Position numbers and translations under genes: made by a program. Positions 1 through 5,563 of a stretch of 7,369 bases of DNA are shown here, piece by piece (position 1 is the stretch's first letter; each line of letters begins with the position of its first letter). The DNA is taken from NCBI GenBank assembly GCA_020444775.1, contig JAGRHX010000621.1, positions 1-7,369 on the forward strand. The letters run 5' to 3'. The notes beneath the pieces are model-generated. The model was not told the DNA's origin. It made no database searches and saw only the letters and a list, made by a program, of their open reading frames with translations. Source of the stretch: Gammaproteobacteria bacterium. Its GTDB lineage: Bacteria > Pseudomonadota > Gammaproteobacteria > HK1.

Positions 1-395
1 ACCTGATGCCCGAGTTCAGCGCGCTCGAGAACGTAGCGATGCCGCTGCTGATCCGCGGTGAGCGAACTGCCCGGGCCAGTGCGCGAGCCGCGGAGCTGCT
101 GGCACGCGTGGGACTGTCCGAGCGGCTCGCCCATCGACCGGCGGAGCTCTCCGGCGGCGAACGTCAGCGTGCCGCCATCGCCCGCGCGCTGGTGACCCGG
201 CCGGACTGCGTGCTGGCGGATGAACCGACCGGAAATCTGGATGACGATACGGCGAATCAGGTCTACGAGCTGATGTTCGAGCTCAACCAGGAGCATGGCA
301 CGAGTCTGGTGCTGGTAACCCACGATGTGGGTCTGGCCGCGCGAATGGACCGAACCCTACGCCTGGAGCACGGCACGCTGGTCGACGGTCGCTGA
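1..395 (+). CDS. lolD: LolD, lipoprotein-releasing ABC transporter ATPase (5' end missing)
   Basis: This is the ATPase subunit of the inner-membrane Lol complex, which uses ATP to extract lipoproteins and pass them to the periplasmic carrier LolA. The window begins inside the gene; the first complete codon is at position 3, and the Walker A half is lost upstream. What remains reads [17 protein letters not shown], a typical LolD segment after the Q-loop, then the ABC signature [15 protein letters not shown], Walker B with catalytic glutamate (VLADEP), the D-loop GNLD and the switch histidine in LVTHD. It ends with TGA at 393-395 at the length expected for LolD. No lolE follows: the next gene is convergent, so the membrane partner must be upstream or elsewhere. 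A related MacB-type or FtsE-type ATPase is possible, but the residues around the signature fit LolD best. Confidence 0.93.
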   Translation, partial: LMPEFSALENVAMPLLIRGERTARASARAAELLARVGLSERLAHRPAELSGGERQRAAIARALVTRPDCVLADEPTGNLDDDTANQVYELMFELNQEHGTSLVLVTHDVGLAARMDRTLRLEHGTLVDGR

Positions 396-421
396 GCAAG
401 CGCGAACAGCGCCTGGGCGGG

Positions 422-997
422 TCAGGACTTGCTCGGCCGCCCGGCGGCATCGCCGCCGGGCGGCGTGGTCGACTCCAACATCGCGCGACGGCGCTTGCGG
501 TCGCGCCAGGATTGCGCGACGCGCAGGCGCCAGAGTAGCCGCATGCCGAAGAAGGCGGCTACCGCGAGGATCACACCGACGGTCAGACAGCCCAGCAGCA
601 TCGGCTCCCAGACGTCCGAGAGTCGCGTCATGAACCAGTCCAGGGTCAGCTCGAACTTGATGTCCCGCGGGGGCGTGCCGAGCAACCAGGCGCCGAATCG
701 ATAGCATCCGTAGAAGATCGGCGGGATGGTGATGGGATTGCTGATCCAGACCGTCGCGACCGCGATGGGCAGATTGCAGCCGACCAGGATCGATACGCCG
801 GCGGCGAGCACCATCTGCGAAGGGAAAGGGACGAAGGAGAGGAATACGCCGATGGCGACGGCCAGGGATACGGAGCGCCGGTTGAGGTGCCAGAGATTGG
901 GATTGTGCAACCAAGGCCCGAACAGCCGGGTGATGCGCGGTGTCGACACGGCCTTGTGGCCGTGACGCATGACTGAACGCATGAACTTCTTGGGCAT
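422..997 (-). CDS. DUF2062 family inner-membrane protein, function unknown
   Basis: A 191-residue protein of the DUF2062 family, which has no established function. The N-terminus (MPKKFMRSVM) is basic and typical of the family. Hydrophobic segments lie at about residues 44-59, 62-83, 90-107 and 133-157. The family hallmarks are visible: GVFLSFVPFPSQM at 50-62 and WISNPITIPPIFYG at 84-97. The C-terminus, from about 159, is rich in Arg/Lys and then Pro/Gly, so it is probably cytoplasmic. The ATG at 997 was chosen because it begins the family-typical MPKKF; no strong Shine-Dalgarno sequence precedes it. The gene converges on lolD, with 26 bp between the two stop codons, and diverges from comEC. 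DUF2062 genes commonly sit beside comEC or lol genes in Gammaproteobacteria, but this gives no firm clue to its role. Confidence 0.88.
   Translation of the reverse strand: MPKKFMRSVMRHGHKAVSTPRITRLFGPWLHNPNLWHLNRRSVSLAVAIGVFLSFVPFPSQMVLAAGVSILVGCNLPIAVATVWISNPITIPPIFYGCYRFGAWLLGTPPRDIKFELTLDWFMTRLSDVWEPMLLGCLTVGVILAVAAFFGMRLLWRLRVAQSWRDRKRRRAMLESTTPPGGDAAGRPSKS
436..464. repeat. Perfect 13-bp inverted repeat with 3-nt loop at convergent gene ends
   Basis: The arm GCCGCCCGGCGGC (436-448) is followed by ATC (449-451) and its exact reverse complement GCCGCCGGGCGGC (452-464). The structure lies in the last codons of the DUF2062 gene (its Pro-Pro-Gly-Gly...Ala-Gly-Arg part) and about 40 bp past the lolD stop. 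Neither side has a T run, so it is not a textbook intrinsic terminator. It could still act as a two-way 3'-end stabiliser or a pause/termination aid between the convergent transcripts. The inverted repeat is seen directly; its function is inferred. Confidence 0.7.
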
Positions 998-1140
998 GTC
1001 CGGATCGCTGCTGGAACGATATTCTCTGGCTCTTCGAACTGTCAGATGTCGGTTCGACTATCGAATTCGCGGGGCACACGCCGAAGGGGGCCGCTGTACG
1101 CCCCATTCCCTGCAGATTTCGCAGCCCACTTCACTCGATC

Positions 1141-1156
1141 ACTCTGCAGTCAGAGT
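1141..1156. repeat. Short perfect hairpin ACTCTG-CAGT-CAGAGT
   Basis: Six-base arms ACTCTG and CAGAGT flank the 4-nt loop CAGT. It sits in the divergent intergenic region and has no T run after it. It could be an operator or a small mRNA-leader stem; a 6-bp stem can also occur by chance. Confidence 0.35.
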
Positions 1157-1273
1157 AACAGGTTGCCTCATGGCACGTCAGCGCGGACCGGCCTGATGCG
1201 CGAGTTGCTTGACACAGGTCCTGAGGCGCACACCGGACCGCTGTTGCGGCCGCGTCAACGGCTGTCATATGGC

Positions 1274-1297
1274 GCCCATGCTATCGCCCATGCTATC
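1274..1297. repeat. 12-bp tandem duplication (GCCCATGCTATC twice)
   Basis: GCCCATGCTATC at 1274-1285 is repeated exactly at 1286-1297, head to tail, in the DUF2062-comEC intergenic region. The second copy partly pairs with GTCGATGGGC at 1312-1321, with a small bulge. This looks like a slippage duplication or a doubled binding site; nothing in the sequence decides between them. Confidence 0.6.
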
Positions 1298-1418
1298 GAC
1301 TGAATATGACCGTCGATGGGCAGAAGCGGCGCCAAACCGGGCAGCTCCACGGCGACATCGCAGCATTCCCCGGTGCCCGGGCGCGAGGCCGATCCCCATC
1401 ACCACCTCGGGCCAGCCA

Positions 1419-1437
1419 TCGCCACATGACATGGCGA
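1419..1437. promoter_or_regulatory. Operator-like dyad TCGCCA-N7-TGGCGA
   Basis: TCGCCA (1419-1424) and its reverse complement TGGCGA (1432-1437) are separated by 7 bp, about 110 bp before the comEC start. The size and spacing suit a dimeric transcription factor, but I recognise no consensus and see no convincing promoter elements next to it. Confidence 0.2.
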
Positions 1438-1532
1438 GCCCTATATCGGCACGTTTCCGGCTAAATCCAAGCTCGTCGATGACCCGGGTGTCGAGCGGAG
1501 TCGGAGCATTCACGGTTTTTTGCCGCCGTTCA

Positions 1533-1540
1533 GGGAGGAA
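1533..1540 (+). promoter_or_regulatory. Ribosome binding site of comEC
   Basis: GGGAGGAA ends 8 nt before the ATG at 1549. It is the strongest Shine-Dalgarno match in the window and fixes the long form of ComEC with its Arg-rich N-terminus. A competing in-frame GTG at 1648 has a weaker GGAG at 1636-1639. Confidence 0.7.
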
Positions 1541-1548
1541 CGAGGCCA

Positions 1549-4200
1549 ATGGAACTCGCGACCAGCCGCGCGCGCTCATGCGCCACCGGATCGGCCCGCG
1601 CCGCCCGCCGCGGGCCGGTCGGGAATCGGCGCGGCGGAGCAAGCCGCGTGGCGACGCTCACCAGGCCTCGGGGAGGGCCACGCTGTCGTCCCTTGTTGCT
1701 CGGGTTCGTGCTGGGCGCACTCTGTTTCGAGCAGATGCAAGGTTTCAGCGGCGTCGGGGTGCTGGCGCTGGGCTTGGGACTGGCTCCGCTCGCGATCGGT
1801 GAGCCGCGGCTGAGACCTCTTGTGGGTTTCATACTGGGATTCGGATATGCGTCCGCGCAGGCGCACGTGGCTCTCGAGCAACGCTTGCCCTCGGCCCTCG
1901 ACCGGAGCGTGCAGGTGCTCGAAGGGCGCATCGTCGATGTGGTGCAGATGCCGGCGCGCCGGGACCCGGCGACACCGACAGGCGCTGCGCCCACGTTCAC
2001 CAGCGCCGCTGCCAGTACCAGCAACGCGGCAGACGCCGGCACGGCGTCGCTGGGTCGGATCCGTTTCACGCTGCAAAGCGACCGGCTGCCCGCACGCACC
2101 CGGCAGCCCACCGGGCCCGACTCGGCTGCCGAGGCCGAGACATGGTCCGCGGACTGCCGGATCCGTGTCAGTTGGTATCAGCCCGAGCAGATACCGCGAG
2201 CGGGAGAACGCTGGCGATTCAGGCTCAGGCTGAGATTCCCGGACGGTCTGCTCAACTTTCATGGGCCTGACGGAGGGCGCCGGCTGCTGGGCGAACGGAT
2301 CTGCGCGCTGGCCAGTGTTTCCGGTCGTGGCACGGCGCTGCGTCTGGCGCCGGCGAGCGCCTGGTCGCTGGCCGTGGTGCGTCAGCGTATCGCCGAATTG
2401 ATGGCCGCGCAGATGCGCTCGGCGCGTGCTGGCGCCGTGGCGCAGGCGCTGGTGATCGGTTTGCGCGACGGCTTCACCAGCGAGCTCTGGCAGACCCTGA
2501 CCGCGACCGGTACCTCACACCTGGTGACCATTTCAGGGCTTCACGTCGGGCTGGTCGCGGCCGCGGTGCTGTTCCTCAGCCGACGCATGTTGCAGACCCT
2601 TGTCGTGTTCCGGGCGCGGCGATTGGAATGGCTGGCGCCGACCGCGGCGCTGCTCGCGTGCGCCGTCTATGCATTGCTCGCGGGCTTCGGCGTGCCCGTG
2701 CAACGCGCGCTGGTGATGCTCGGGGTATACCTGCTCGCAACCGGGAGCCGACGTGCCTGCTCGGCCTGGAGCAGCTGGGTGCTGGCCCTGTTCCTGGTCA
2801 TCGTGCTCGACCCGCTGAGTGTCGCAAGCCCGGGACTGTGGATGTCTTTCGCGGTGGTCGCGGTGCTCATCTGGCTGCATCGGGGCCGTGCCCGTTGCGG
2901 CCCGCGCGACTCGGCGTTGTGGCGTTTCGTCGCCCTGCAGCTGCGGCTCAGTGCGCTCCTCCTGCCACTGGTGCTCGTGCTCTTCGGTGGGCAGTCGGTC
3001 TCGGCGCCGCTGGCCAATCTCATCGGTATTCCACTGGTGTCCCTGCTGTTGGTGCCGCTGCTACTGCTGGCTTGTGCGTTGGCCGCAATCTCCATGGATG
3101 CGGCCGGTCTGGTGCTGGCCCTGGTCGAACTCCCGCTCACGCACTACCTGGACCTCCTGGACGTGCTCGCGCGCTGGCCGGGACTGGCCCTGCCGCGGGC
3201 TCCGTCGGCGCTCGTCGTCTTGCTGGCCGCGATGGCCATGGCGGGTTGCGCCGGGCTGCTGCCGGTCACGCATAGGCGCAGCCTGCCGCTGCTGGTCGCT
3301 CTGTGGCTGGCGCCCTTGTTCCTGACGCCGCCCGCAAGGCCCGCCAACGGCGAGTTCTGGCTGGACGTGTTCGACGTCGGGCAGGGTCTGTCCGTGCTGG
3401 TGCGTACCCGCGCTCACAATCTGCTCTACGATACCGGCTTCGGCATGACCGGGGGCTATGACAGTGGTCGTCGGGTGATCGTGCCGGAACTGCGGGCGGC
3501 CGGTATCGAGCATCTGGACATCGTCATCATCAGCCATGCCCACGCCGACCACAGTGGCGGATATCCCGGGCTGGCCGCTGACTTCAGGGACCACCTGTTG
3601 ATCAGCAACTTCACGCCCGAGGGCCGTCGGCCGCTGTCCTGTCTGGACGGAACCCGCTGGCGTTGGGACGGCGTCGACTTCGAGTTGCTCAACCCGATGC
3701 ATGGCGCTGGCACCGACAACAACGACTCCTGCGTGCTCAAGGTGTCGATGCGCGACGATGAGCGGGGTGCGTCGCGGTATGAGCAGGTGCGACATGACGG
3801 GCGTGATGGCGATGCACGGACGTCACGGTCGGAGCTGTCAGTGCTCCTACCCGGTGACATCGAGCGTTCGGCGGAGCATCGACTGGTATGGCGCCACCCG
3901 CAGATGCTCCGCGCGCAGGTGCTACTGGTGCCGCACCACGGCAGCCAGACCTCGAGCAGCGCGATGTTTCTGCAACGGGTCGCTCCGAGCCTGGCCATCG
4001 TTTCGGCCGGCGCCGGTAACCGCTTCGGCCATCCATCGGACAGGGTGCTGCAGCGCTTGCAGCGGGCCGGTGCGCGGGTGCTCAATACCGCCAGTAGTGG
4101 CGGTATTTCGCTACGCGTGGGCGAGTCTGGCCGTCTTCAGCTGCATCGGGCGCGAACGGTGCGCAGACGCTACTGGCATCGGCCCGATGGTTCGACCTGA
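1549..4200 (+). CDS. comEC: ComEC/Rec2 family DNA-uptake channel protein
   Basis: ComEC is the inner-membrane protein through which single-stranded DNA enters the cytoplasm during natural transformation. This one is 883 residues. Residues 1-46 are an Arg-rich cytoplasmic leader. Membrane segments follow at about 48-60, 66-82 and 89-103, then the soluble N-terminal domain (about 115-265). The Competence domain (about 290-545) carries the family motif GTSHLVTISGLHVGL at 321-335 and many further membrane spans. The C-terminal metallo-beta-lactamase-like domain starts near 603, with FDVGQG (608-613), the metal-ligand motif HAHADH (663-668), PGD (768-770) and PHHGS (795-799); all main ligands are present, so a nuclease activity is plausible. 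The protein is longer than most relatives, mainly through the leader and an Ala/Thr/Ser-rich insertion at about 134-200. The stop codon lies in the first unit of a 14-bp repeat array. No frameshift is seen; other competence genes are not in this window. Confidence 0.95.
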   Translation: MELATSRARSCATGSARAARRGPVGNRRGGASRVATLTRPRGGPRCRPLLLGFVLGALCFEQMQGFSGVGVLALGLGLAPLAIGEPRLRPLVGFILGFGYASAQAHVALEQRLPSALDRSVQVLEGRIVDVVQMPARRDPATPTGAAPTFTSAAASTSNAADAGTASLGRIRFTLQSDRLPARTRQPTGPDSAAEAETWSADCRIRVSWYQPEQIPRAGERWRFRLRLRFPDGLLNFHGPDGGRRLLGERICALASVSGRGTALRLAPASAWSLAVVRQRIAELMAAQMRSARAGAVAQALVIGLRDGFTSELWQTLTATGTSHLVTISGLHVGLVAAAVLFLSRRMLQTLVVFRARRLEWLAPTAALLACAVYALLAGFGVPVQRALVMLGVYLLATGSRRACSAWSSWVLALFLVIVLDPLSVASPGLWMSFAVVAVLIWLHRGRARCGPRDSALWRFVALQLRLSALLLPLVLVLFGGQSVSAPLANLIGIPLVSLLLVPLLLLACALAAISMDAAGLVLALVELPLTHYLDLLDVLARWPGLALPRAPSALVVLLAAMAMAGCAGLLPVTHRRSLPLLVALWLAPLFLTPPARPANGEFWLDVFDVGQGLSVLVRTRAHNLLYDTGFGMTGGYDSGRRVIVPELRAAGIEHLDIVIISHAHADHSGGYPGLAADFRDHLLISNFTPEGRRPLSCLDGTRWRWDGVDFELLNPMHGAGTDNNDSCVLKVSMRDDERGASRYEQVRHDGRDGDARTSRSELSVLLPGDIERSAEHRLVWRHPQMLRAQVLLVPHHGSQTSSSAMFLQRVAPSLAIVSAGAGNRFGHPSDRVLQRLQRAGARVLNTASSGGISLRVGESGRLQLHRARTVRRRYWHRPDGST

Positions 4201-4258
4201 TCGGCTCGACCTGATCGGCTCGACCTGATTGGCTCGACCTGATTGGCTCGACCTGATG
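4189..4258. repeat. Five tandem copies of a 14-bp repeat (GGCTCGACCTGATN)
   Basis: Units start at 4189, 4203, 4217, 4231 and 4245. The first has T in place of C at its third base; the last base is C, C, T, T and G in order, and otherwise all five are identical. The first unit encodes the final Gly-Ser-Thr and the TGA stop of comEC, so a change in the number of later copies would not alter ComEC. Because 14 is not a multiple of three, the repeated TGA falls in all three forward frames. The array ends 34 bp before the exbB ribosome binding site. There are no spacers, so it is not a CRISPR. It looks like a minisatellite grown by replication slippage from the comEC end. Confidence 0.95.
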
Positions 4259-4292
4259 AGGAATGCGGGCTACCCTGCGTCGCTTCGCAATC

Positions 4293-4298
4293 GAGGTG
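4293..4298 (+). promoter_or_regulatory. Ribosome binding site of exbB
   Basis: GAGGTG lies 9 nt before the ATG at 4308. It decides against the upstream in-frame ATG at 4263, whose nearest purine stretch (GAGG, 4258-4261) is only one base away and therefore too close. Confidence 0.6.
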
Positions 4299-4307
4299 CC
4301 ACGGACA

Positions 4308-5042
4308 ATGCTGGAACTGGTGAAGGCCGGGGGCTGGTTGATGCTCCCGATTCTGCTCTGCTCGGTGGTCGCGATGGGGATCGTGGTCGAGCGCCTCTGG
4401 TCGCTCCGACGCAGCCAGATCGTGCCCGCCAACCTGACCGCCGAGGTCTGGCAGAAGCTGCGGCGTGGTGCGCTGGGTGACGTCGAGATCCGCAAGCTGC
4501 AGACCGGCTCGCCGCTGGGCCGGATACTGGCCGTCGCGGTGCTCAACAGCGAGCGCGAACGCGAGCAGATGAAGGAGCACATCGAGGACGTCGGGCGACA
4601 CGTGGTGCACGAGCTCGAACGCTATCTGAACGCGCTCGGCACGATCGCCTCGATAACGCCGCTGCTGGGGCTGCTCGGCACCGTGATCGGCATGATCAAG
4701 GTCTTCTCGGTCATCACCACCCAGGGGATCGGCAATCCCACTGTGCTCGCCGGCGGCATCTCGGTGGCGTTGATTACGACCGCCGCCGGGCTGACGGTGG
4801 CCATCCCCAGCCTGATCTTCTATCGCTACTTCAGGGGCCGTGTCGACGAGCTGGTCGTGGTCATGGAGCAGGAAGCGCTGAAACTGGTGGACGCGCTGCA
4901 TGCGCGCAATCTGGGGCAGGGGGAGGCCGCGCCTGCCGCGGACGGCGGCTCCGTGCCGCCAGCAGGCGCGAGCGGCGGTGACGAGGGCGGTCGGCGTTCA
5001 GCACCGGGCGGTGGTCGATCCCGCCGGCGTTCGGCGCGATGA
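4308..5042 (+). CDS. exbB: ExbB/TolQ/MotA-type proton-channel protein
   Basis: ExbB proteins form the pentameric inner-membrane channel that, with ExbD, turns proton flow into work on the envelope. From ATG 4308 the product is 244 residues and begins MLELVKAGGWLMLPILL, as in relatives encoded beside comEC and lpxK. Membrane segments are about residues 9-28, 111-133 and 149-171. PLLGLLGTVIGM (118-129) and ALITTAAGLTVAIPS (154-168) are the conserved pore helices; T125 and T158 align without gaps to E. coli ExbB T148 and T181. The position of E. coli E176 is V153 here. A Gly/Ala/Arg-rich tail (about 205-244) is absent from the core family. The stop overlaps the exbD start (ATGA), so the two are translationally coupled. 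The partner it energises is unknown; no tonB or TonB receptor is nearby. An upstream start at 4263 would add 15 residues. Confidence 0.9.
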   Translation: MLELVKAGGWLMLPILLCSVVAMGIVVERLWSLRRSQIVPANLTAEVWQKLRRGALGDVEIRKLQTGSPLGRILAVAVLNSEREREQMKEHIEDVGRHVVHELERYLNALGTIASITPLLGLLGTVIGMIKVFSVITTQGIGNPTVLAGGISVALITTAAGLTVAIPSLIFYRYFRGRVDELVVVMEQEALKLVDALHARNLGQGEAAPAADGGSVPPAGASGGDEGGRRSAPGGGRSRRRSAR

Positions 5043-5509
5043 ACCTGCGCAAACAGCGTCGGGAAGGGCCCGACGTGAACCTGACGCCGCTCATCGACGT
5101 GGTGTTCCTGCTGCTGATCTTCTTCATGGTGTCGACCACCTTCGATCGCAGCCGTGAGCTCGGCATCGAGCTGCCGCACTCCAAGCAGGGGGCCGAGACC
5201 GAGCAGACGGAACGGGTGCTGGAGCTGGCCGTGGATGCCGGCGGCAACTACTACATCGATGGCCAGCATCTTGTGAATCCGCAGCGTGGCGAGCTGCTCG
5301 AGGCCTTACGCAAGGCGATCGAAGCGAACCCGGACGCGCCGGTGCACGTCAGCGCGGATGCCCGGGCCAGCTATCAGAGCTTCATCATGATCATGGACGT
5401 CGCGAGTGAGCTGGGGATTGCTCGGCTGCGACTACCGACCATCAGTGAGGCTCCAACCGCGGGTGGCGCGGACACGAACGGCGACAGCCCGGCCGAGGCA
5501 ACCCGGTAG
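5039..5509 (+). CDS. exbD: ExbD/TolR biopolymer transport protein
   Basis: This is the partner of the preceding ExbB: a single-span protein anchored in the inner membrane with a periplasmic domain. It has 156 residues. A short cytoplasmic N-terminus (1-13) leads into VNLTPLIDVVFLLLIFFMV (13-31), where D20 corresponds to the protonatable aspartate of E. coli ExbD (D25), needed for proton use. The periplasmic domain (about 40-135) has the family pattern, with YYIDGQ near 71-76, PVHVSAD at 101-107 and a final beta-strand region around 128-134. The last 20 residues are polar and low in complexity. The start ATG is the ATGA shared with the exbB stop; no separate ribosome binding site is obvious, which fits coupling. 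The core length is normal. TolR is the other possible name, but no tolA, tolB or pal is adjacent. Confidence 0.92.
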   Translation: MNLRKQRREGPDVNLTPLIDVVFLLLIFFMVSTTFDRSRELGIELPHSKQGAETEQTERVLELAVDAGGNYYIDGQHLVNPQRGELLEALRKAIEANPDAPVHVSADARASYQSFIMIMDVASELGIARLRLPTISEAPTAGGADTNGDSPAEATR

Positions 5510-5563
5510 CCAGACGCCGGGTGCTGGCCGTCACGGCCGCGTGCCGGCTCGGCTCGCGCAGCG

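Larger units (their letters stand above)
998..1548. other. 551-bp divergent intergenic region without a recognisable gene
   Basis: This lies between the divergent starts of the DUF2062 gene (997, - strand) and comEC (1549, + strand), so it should hold promoters for both. I recognise no protein, tRNA or other RNA gene. It contains a 6-bp perfect hairpin (1141-1156), a 12-bp tandem duplication (1274-1297), a TCGCCA-N7-TGGCGA dyad (1419-1437) and a T6 run (1516-1521). On the - strand, CTGACA (1045-1040) and GAATAT (1024-1019) with a 15-bp gap is a weak promoter candidate for the DUF2062 gene. A - strand open frame covers 1265-1642, but its start would lie inside comEC and its product resembles nothing I know. 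At 551 bp the gap is long for this compact neighbourhood. Confidence 0.6.

Noticed and set aside
1209..1214. Exact TTGACA, a candidate -35 box for comEC
   Set aside because: No TATAAT-like hexamer occurs 16-18 bp downstream (the bases there are CACCGGACC), and it lies over 330 bp from the start codon.
1516..1521. T6 run as the tail of an intrinsic terminator
   Set aside because: No stable GC-rich hairpin directly precedes it, and it sits just before the comEC ribosome binding site.
2533..3795. Long open frames on the reverse strand and in other forward frames inside comEC
   Set aside because: GC-rich codon use opens alternative frames; comEC motifs run through the whole stretch, and the alternative products are Arg/Ala/Gln-rich with no family resemblance.
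4177..4189. CATCGG-C-CCGATG palindrome near the comEC end
   Set aside because: It is short, within coding sequence, and has no terminator-like tail.
4189..4258. Tandem repeats considered as a CRISPR array or iterons
   Set aside because: The units are 14 bp, directly abutting and without spacers; no cas or replication-initiator gene is present.
4263..4307. Upstream ATG at 4263 as the exbB start
   Set aside because: The purine stretch before it is one base away, the extra 15 residues do not fit the family, and ATG 4308 has GAGGTG at good spacing.
4170..4901. Reverse-strand frame of 243 codons across exbB
   Set aside because: It is antisense to a clear ExbB and runs through the 14-bp repeats; the His/Asp/Gln-rich product is typical of an antisense shadow.
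5526..5538. GGCCG-TCA-CGGCC hairpin between exbD and lpxK as a terminator
   Set aside because: The stem is only 5 bp with no T run, in a short gap between genes that are probably co-transcribed.
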